Source: Hoeflea sp. | GTDB taxonomy: Bacteria > Pseudomonadota > Alphaproteobacteria > Rhizobiales > Rhizobiaceae | Direction of reading: 5' to 3' | Length of the DNA: 64,000 bases | Assembly: GCA_019084245.1 (NCBI GenBank) | Contig: JAHRFE010000013.1 | Coordinates: forward strand, 1-64,000 | In this document: positions 60,942 to 64,000 of the stretch, in pieces | Position numbering within the stretch: the first letter of the stretch is position 1 | Layout of the letters: each line of letters starts with the position of its first letter | The notes under the pieces: generated by a model | The model's database searches: none | What the model was told of the DNA's origin: nothing | Seen by the model: only the letters and a program-made list of their open reading frames with translations | Translations under genes and position numbers: made by a program

Positions 60942-61809
60942 CCTTCGACCAGACGTCCCCGAAGGCCTTGATGGCGATTTCGTCGTTTTCTCCCGACCTG
61001 TTCATCCCGTCTGTCAGCGCGTGACGGAGGGAAGCAAGGGTTTCCAATGGAAACCGGTCCGATGGCGTGACTTTCCGCGCAATTCCCAGACGCGCCAGAT
61101 GGCCGGATATCCACACATCGTCCACCCATCTGACCGATGCCGGATAGCCTGAAAAGTCATGCATCGCCTCGTCGCATAGCCAGGCCGGCACCATGTATCC
61201 CCAGGTTCCGAAAAGGATGTCCGCCGGCTCTGCCCGGTCGATGCCGCTGGAAAGGATATGCCAGAGGTCGACAAATCTGGTCCCGGGCTCGAGCATGACG
61301 CCGCGCAGACCGAAGGCGGTCTGGGGTTCCTTCCGATGGGCGGAAAGCAGCGTGGAGACCAGATTTTCCGGATAGACCACGTCATCATCGACGGCGATGA
61401 CGAGGGCGTCCTTTTCCAGGCGCAGGGAATGCAGCAGTTTCGTCGCCGGCCCGAGATCTTCGCATCTCATCACCTCGACACCTTCGGGGATGTGGACATC
61501 TCCGGCGTCGGGATAGTCCCGGTCCTGCCTGAGCGAGCGCGACGGCAGCCACAGGATGATCCGGTCGGCGGGCATGTCCTGGTCCAGCAGACTGCGCAGC
61601 ACCGGAGCCAGCGACCGGGCGCGGGCAGGGATCGTGGTCAGCGAGATGACCACTCTTTCAGGCCGCGCGGCGCGCTGTCTTGTTCTGATCGGCAGTGGCA
61701 GATGCAAGCGCAGCCACCGGGCCAGCACCCGCAGGGCGCCGCCCAGGCCGGTGTTGGAAAAACGCGCCATGGTGCGACGGAAATCTCGACGCAGCGTCTC
61801 CCAACTCAT
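60925..61809 (-). CDS. Glycosyltransferase-like protein with GT-A features
   Basis: 294 residues. RVVISLTTIPARARSLAPVLRSLLDQDMPADRIILWLPSRSL is a GT-A-type nucleotide-binding start, followed by LVIAVDDDVVYPENLVSTLLSAH with a DDD metal-binding site, FGTWGYMVPAWLCDE and VRWVDDVWISGHLARLG (second acidic site). A short basic N-terminal stretch could bind membrane. Sugar and acceptor unknown. ATGA overlap with the upstream GT32-like gene at 61806-61809. Confidence 0.78.
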   Translation of the reverse strand: MSWETLRRDFRRTMARFSNTGLGGALRVLARWLRLHLPLPIRTRQRAARPERVVISLTTIPARARSLAPVLRSLLDQDMPADRIILWLPSRSLRQDRDYPDAGDVHIPEGVEVMRCEDLGPATKLLHSLRLEKDALVIAVDDDVVYPENLVSTLLSAHRKEPQTAFGLRGVMLEPGTRFVDLWHILSSGIDRAEPADILFGTWGYMVPAWLCDEAMHDFSGYPASVRWVDDVWISGHLARLGIARKVTPSDRFPLETLASLRHALTDGMNRSGENDEIAIKAFGDVWSKVRPPR

Positions 61810-62606
61810 GGCATCGATCCAGGCAGCAATCTCCTGCCGCGGGCCAGAAAGAGGTCCGCCTCCTGCCACAGTTGCGCGGGAAACGGGTTGATGGTCCGGT
61901 TTCGCTCGATCCATTTGCGCGACAGCGAGACGCCTCCGGCCATGTCTTTCCAGGTGCCATGGTGGTGGTGGCGCGCAACCATGTTCCGGTTGAGCGGCCA
62001 GAGATCGGGATAATGCAGGGGCGCCATGAGCAGGATCTGCTCCGCGACACTCAGGCCGGGCCAGCCGCCCTGGACAAAAAGCCGCGTCAGCATGCGCGGG
62101 CCGGTGATATCCTCGACATCCGACCGGTCGCAGGTCGATGCCTCCGAGAAGAGCCTGAAACAGCGCTCGAGCGCCGCTTTGAAGAAAGCGTGGCCCGGGC
62201 GCGCCGCCAGGATGCAGTTGGCGATCTGAAATGGCATCGGGTAGCCAAGCTCGCGGGCGCGCGCCGGGTCCAGTTTCGCCTCGATGCTGAGCAGGCCGGA
62301 GAGGTCGAAGAGCGCTTTCGGCAAGGGACGCAGGCACTCCATGTCGATGTCGGCATACATGCCGCCGTCACGAAAGATCACCGCATACCGGAAAACATCA
62401 GCGCGCATGACCGGAAACGGCATGGCGTCATAGGCGTCAAGATGTTCAGGCGCCACGTCCGCAACAACCGTGCGGCTGGCCGCGTTGTCAAACAGCCGAT
62501 ACTGCAAATCCGGGTTGTGCGTCAGCCAGCCGCGCCGAAATGCATCGGCCCGCGGTGGCAAGGCGTCTGATTTCCAGGTCTGCGACAGCAGTCGGGGTGT
62601 CGTCAT
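61806..62606 (-). CDS. GT32-like (DXD) glycosyltransferase
   Basis: 266 residues. LSQTWKSDALPPRADAFRRGWLTHNPDLQYRLFDN, then FPVMRADVFRYAVIFRDGGMYADIDMECLRPL, the Gly_transf_sug DXD signature, and NCILAARPGHAFFKAALERC. These enzymes attach hexoses to lipids or glycans. MTTPRLLS was taken as start (GAAGG upstream). It is transcribed with the following GT and divergent from the PgpA-like gene, with 200 bases between. Confidence 0.85.
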   Translation of the reverse strand: MTTPRLLSQTWKSDALPPRADAFRRGWLTHNPDLQYRLFDNAASRTVVADVAPEHLDAYDAMPFPVMRADVFRYAVIFRDGGMYADIDMECLRPLPKALFDLSGLLSIEAKLDPARARELGYPMPFQIANCILAARPGHAFFKAALERCFRLFSEASTCDRSDVEDITGPRMLTRLFVQGGWPGLSVAEQILLMAPLHYPDLWPLNRNMVARHHHHGTWKDMAGGVSLSRKWIERNRTINPFPAQLWQEADLFLARGRRLLPGSMP

Positions 62607-62806
62607 ATGTGCCTTCACGCTGGTTCCAGGACCGGCATTCATCCGAATATCCGCTGAGACGGAGGTGTTGTCCTATCCCACGCCGTGGCAGCTTCAACAT
62701 CCGCGCCGGATCAAAGCGGAGATCCATGCCTGTTGTTGCATAGATACATTGCTTTTGCCGGATGTCCCATGCATTAAGACGCTGACGCAGTCTGTGGGGT
62801 GGGACA

Positions 62807-63325
62807 ATGAAGCCGGGTCAAGGTCGGCAGCCGAAGCTCAAGGGCCGGAAGCCGGAACTGGGCGAGATGGTGAGAAAGCCGCACCAGATCATCGCGCTGG
62901 TCTTTGGCTGCGGGCTCTCGCCGATTGCGCCGGGCGCGGTGGGTAGCCTCGCGGGATTCGGGCTGTTCTTCGCCCTTCAGCCGCTCGGTCTCGAACTGCG
63001 CATCCCCGCCTATGTCGGGCTCGTCGCACTCGCCTCATGGGCCGCACTGCGCACCGGCCAGGATCTTGAAGCGCATGATCACAACTCCATCGTTATCGAT
63101 GAGACCATCGGCATGAGCCTGACCCTCGAGGTTGCGCGCATGACAGTGCCGGCGCTGGTGGCCGCCTATCTCCTGTTCCGGCTTTTCGATGTCTGGAAAC
63201 CATGGCCGGTCTATCTTGCCGACCGGGCCCGCGGCGGCGGCTTCATGGTCATTCTGGATGACATTCTGGCGGCGTGCTGGGCAGGTGCGGTCTTGCTCGC
63301 CGCGAACCTGCTGGGCATATTTTAG
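62807..63325 (+). CDS. PgpA-family phosphatase (phosphatidylglycerophosphatase A-like)
   Basis: 172 residues (an ATG at 62867 is the alternative start). The family pattern is present: GCGLSPIAPGAVGSLAGF near the first helix, the acidic motif HDHNSIVIDETIGMSLTL (IVIDExxG, metal site), FRLFDVWKPWPV and GGFMVILDDILAACWAG. It has four transmembrane helices. PgpA removes phosphate from phosphatidylglycerophosphate; relatives dephosphorylate phosphatidylinositol phosphate. With inositol-3-phosphate synthase nearby, the second role is a reasonable alternative (inference). Starts a transcript continued by the deacetylase, 3 bases later. Confidence 0.82.
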   Translation: MKPGQGRQPKLKGRKPELGEMVRKPHQIIALVFGCGLSPIAPGAVGSLAGFGLFFALQPLGLELRIPAYVGLVALASWAALRTGQDLEAHDHNSIVIDETIGMSLTLEVARMTVPALVAAYLLFRLFDVWKPWPVYLADRARGGGFMVILDDILAACWAGAVLLAANLLGIF

Positions 63326-63328
63326 GGG

Positions 63329-64000
63329 ATGACGGAACCGGTGACTTCAAGAGACGGCCAAAGCCGCATTGTCTACATGACGGTGGACGCGGAACCGGAT
63401 TGCCCGCCTTTCCTGTGGACCTGGCGGGGGATCGAGGAAGGCATGCCGCTTCTGTTCGATCTCTTCGACAATGAAGGCATCAAGGCGACATTCTTTACCA
63501 CCGGTGACACTGCGGCAAAGCACCCCGCTTGCGTCGAAACGCTGGTCGCCAAGGGGCATGAACTTGGCTGCCACGGCTATTCGCACAATTCCTTTGCCGA
63601 AATGGACGAGGAAACCGCCCGCGACGAAATCGTCCGAACCAATGAAATCCTGCGGAAATTCGCTCCGGTCACCTCGTTTCGGGCGCCATATCTCTCCTTC
63701 CCGGAAAGGTTTGTGAAAATCCTTGCCGAAGAGGGGTTCTCGCTCGACAGCTCGCGCGCGGCCTACAAGCTCAAGGATCCGCCGGCGGAAGTGGAAGGCG
63801 GGCCGGTCCGGCTGGAGGCCTCGGTGACGTCCAGCGTTCTGCGGATCCCCGAAATTGTCAGAACGCCCTGGTTCCGGCTCCTGCAAAGTCCTGTCACGCT
63901 GTTTGTGCATCCCTGGGAGTTCGTCGACCTGACCGCGACCAGGTTGCGCTATGATTGCCGCTTCCGCACCGGGCAGCCGGCGCTGGACAGTCTGCGCTCG
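63329..64000 (+). CDS. Polysaccharide deacetylase (NodB-like), cut by window end
   Basis: 224 codons are present and the frame is open at the edge. NodB-domain motifs: MTVDAEPDCPPF (metal-binding Asp region), GIKATFFTTGDTA, GHELGCHGYSHNSFAEM (H-x3-H zinc ligands), SFRAPYLSF and FVHPWEF. The family removes acetyl groups from N-acetyl sugars, often during exopolysaccharide or chitooligosaccharide synthesis. ATG at 63329, 3 bases after the PgpA-like stop, with GGGG close upstream. No signal peptide, so it may act on a lipid-linked intermediate in the cytoplasm. Confidence 0.88.
   Translation, partial: MTEPVTSRDGQSRIVYMTVDAEPDCPPFLWTWRGIEEGMPLLFDLFDNEGIKATFFTTGDTAAKHPACVETLVAKGHELGCHGYSHNSFAEMDEETARDEIVRTNEILRKFAPVTSFRAPYLSFPERFVKILAEEGFSLDSSRAAYKLKDPPAEVEGGPVRLEASVTSSVLRIPEIVRTPWFRLLQSPVTLFVHPWEFVDLTATRLRYDCRFRTGQPALDSLRS

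Overview
The window is a GC-rich stretch of alphaproteobacterial chromosome. It most likely comes from the Hyphomicrobiales (Rhizobiaceae/Hoeflea-type). This is an inference from the rhizobial-type short flagellin, the UvrB with a long N-terminal extension, small DUF1127-like and DUF465 proteins, AzlCD, CreA, a PmtA/CFA-like lipid methyltransferase style of gene content, and the CTCCCCC...GGGGGAG palindromic repeats common in that order. Genes are densely packed, with many 4-base ATGA/GTGA overlaps.

Layout. 0-9 kb: edge of an IS110-type element, an EAL phosphodiesterase, a PiT phosphate transporter, a spermidine-synthase-like enzyme, a split PQQ dehydrogenase with its own membrane subunit, a decayed copy of the spermidine-synthase-like gene, two tiny helical proteins, an OxyR-type regulator with an unusual operator, and a solitary proteasome-beta-like Ntn hydrolase. 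9-25 kb: AzlCD exporter, aminopeptidase P, a HicA-like/HTH pair, PrmA, a CPA1 antiporter, a SCO copper chaperone, CreA, a P2-type ATPase, gamma-glutamyltranspeptidase and a YugP-type metalloprotease. 25-31 kb: a less GC-rich patch with a methyltransferase and a DUF7282-like secreted protein, then a second methyltransferase, a HigBA-type toxin-antitoxin pair with a palindromic operator, an isolated flagellin and a coiled-coil lipoprotein. 31-38 kb: a hybrid histidine kinase and UvrB, whose C-terminal tail is interrupted in frame by a palindromic element.

38-43 kb is an accessory stretch: several families of palindromic repeats surround an AT-rich two-gene island (a DUF4747-like protein plus a multi-pass membrane protein) that looks horizontally acquired and could be a defence module. 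A 1.7 kb gene-free block of repeats follows. 43-47.6 kb holds small secreted proteins, a DUF922 protease, an endonuclease/exonuclease/phosphatase-family enzyme, a Nudix hydrolase, a PhzF-family isomerase and tRNA-Lys(CTT).

47.9-64 kb is the most interesting region: a large envelope-lipid and polysaccharide locus. It has a CFA-like methyltransferase, a GT4 glycosyltransferase, an ABC-2 permease with two tandem Wzt-type ATPases, inositol-3-phosphate synthase, a complete LptB/LptF/LptG-like transporter, a dedicated ACP, ketosynthase and MaoC-like dehydratase, two more glycosyltransferases, a PgpA-family phosphatase and a polysaccharide deacetylase that runs off the end. Read together, these genes suggest synthesis of an unusual acyl or inositol-containing (glyco)lipid and its extraction from the inner membrane by an Lpt-like machine separate from the LPS one, next to an ABC-dependent polysaccharide exporter. 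The combination is inferred from neighbourhood and family hallmarks; no product can be read from sequence alone.
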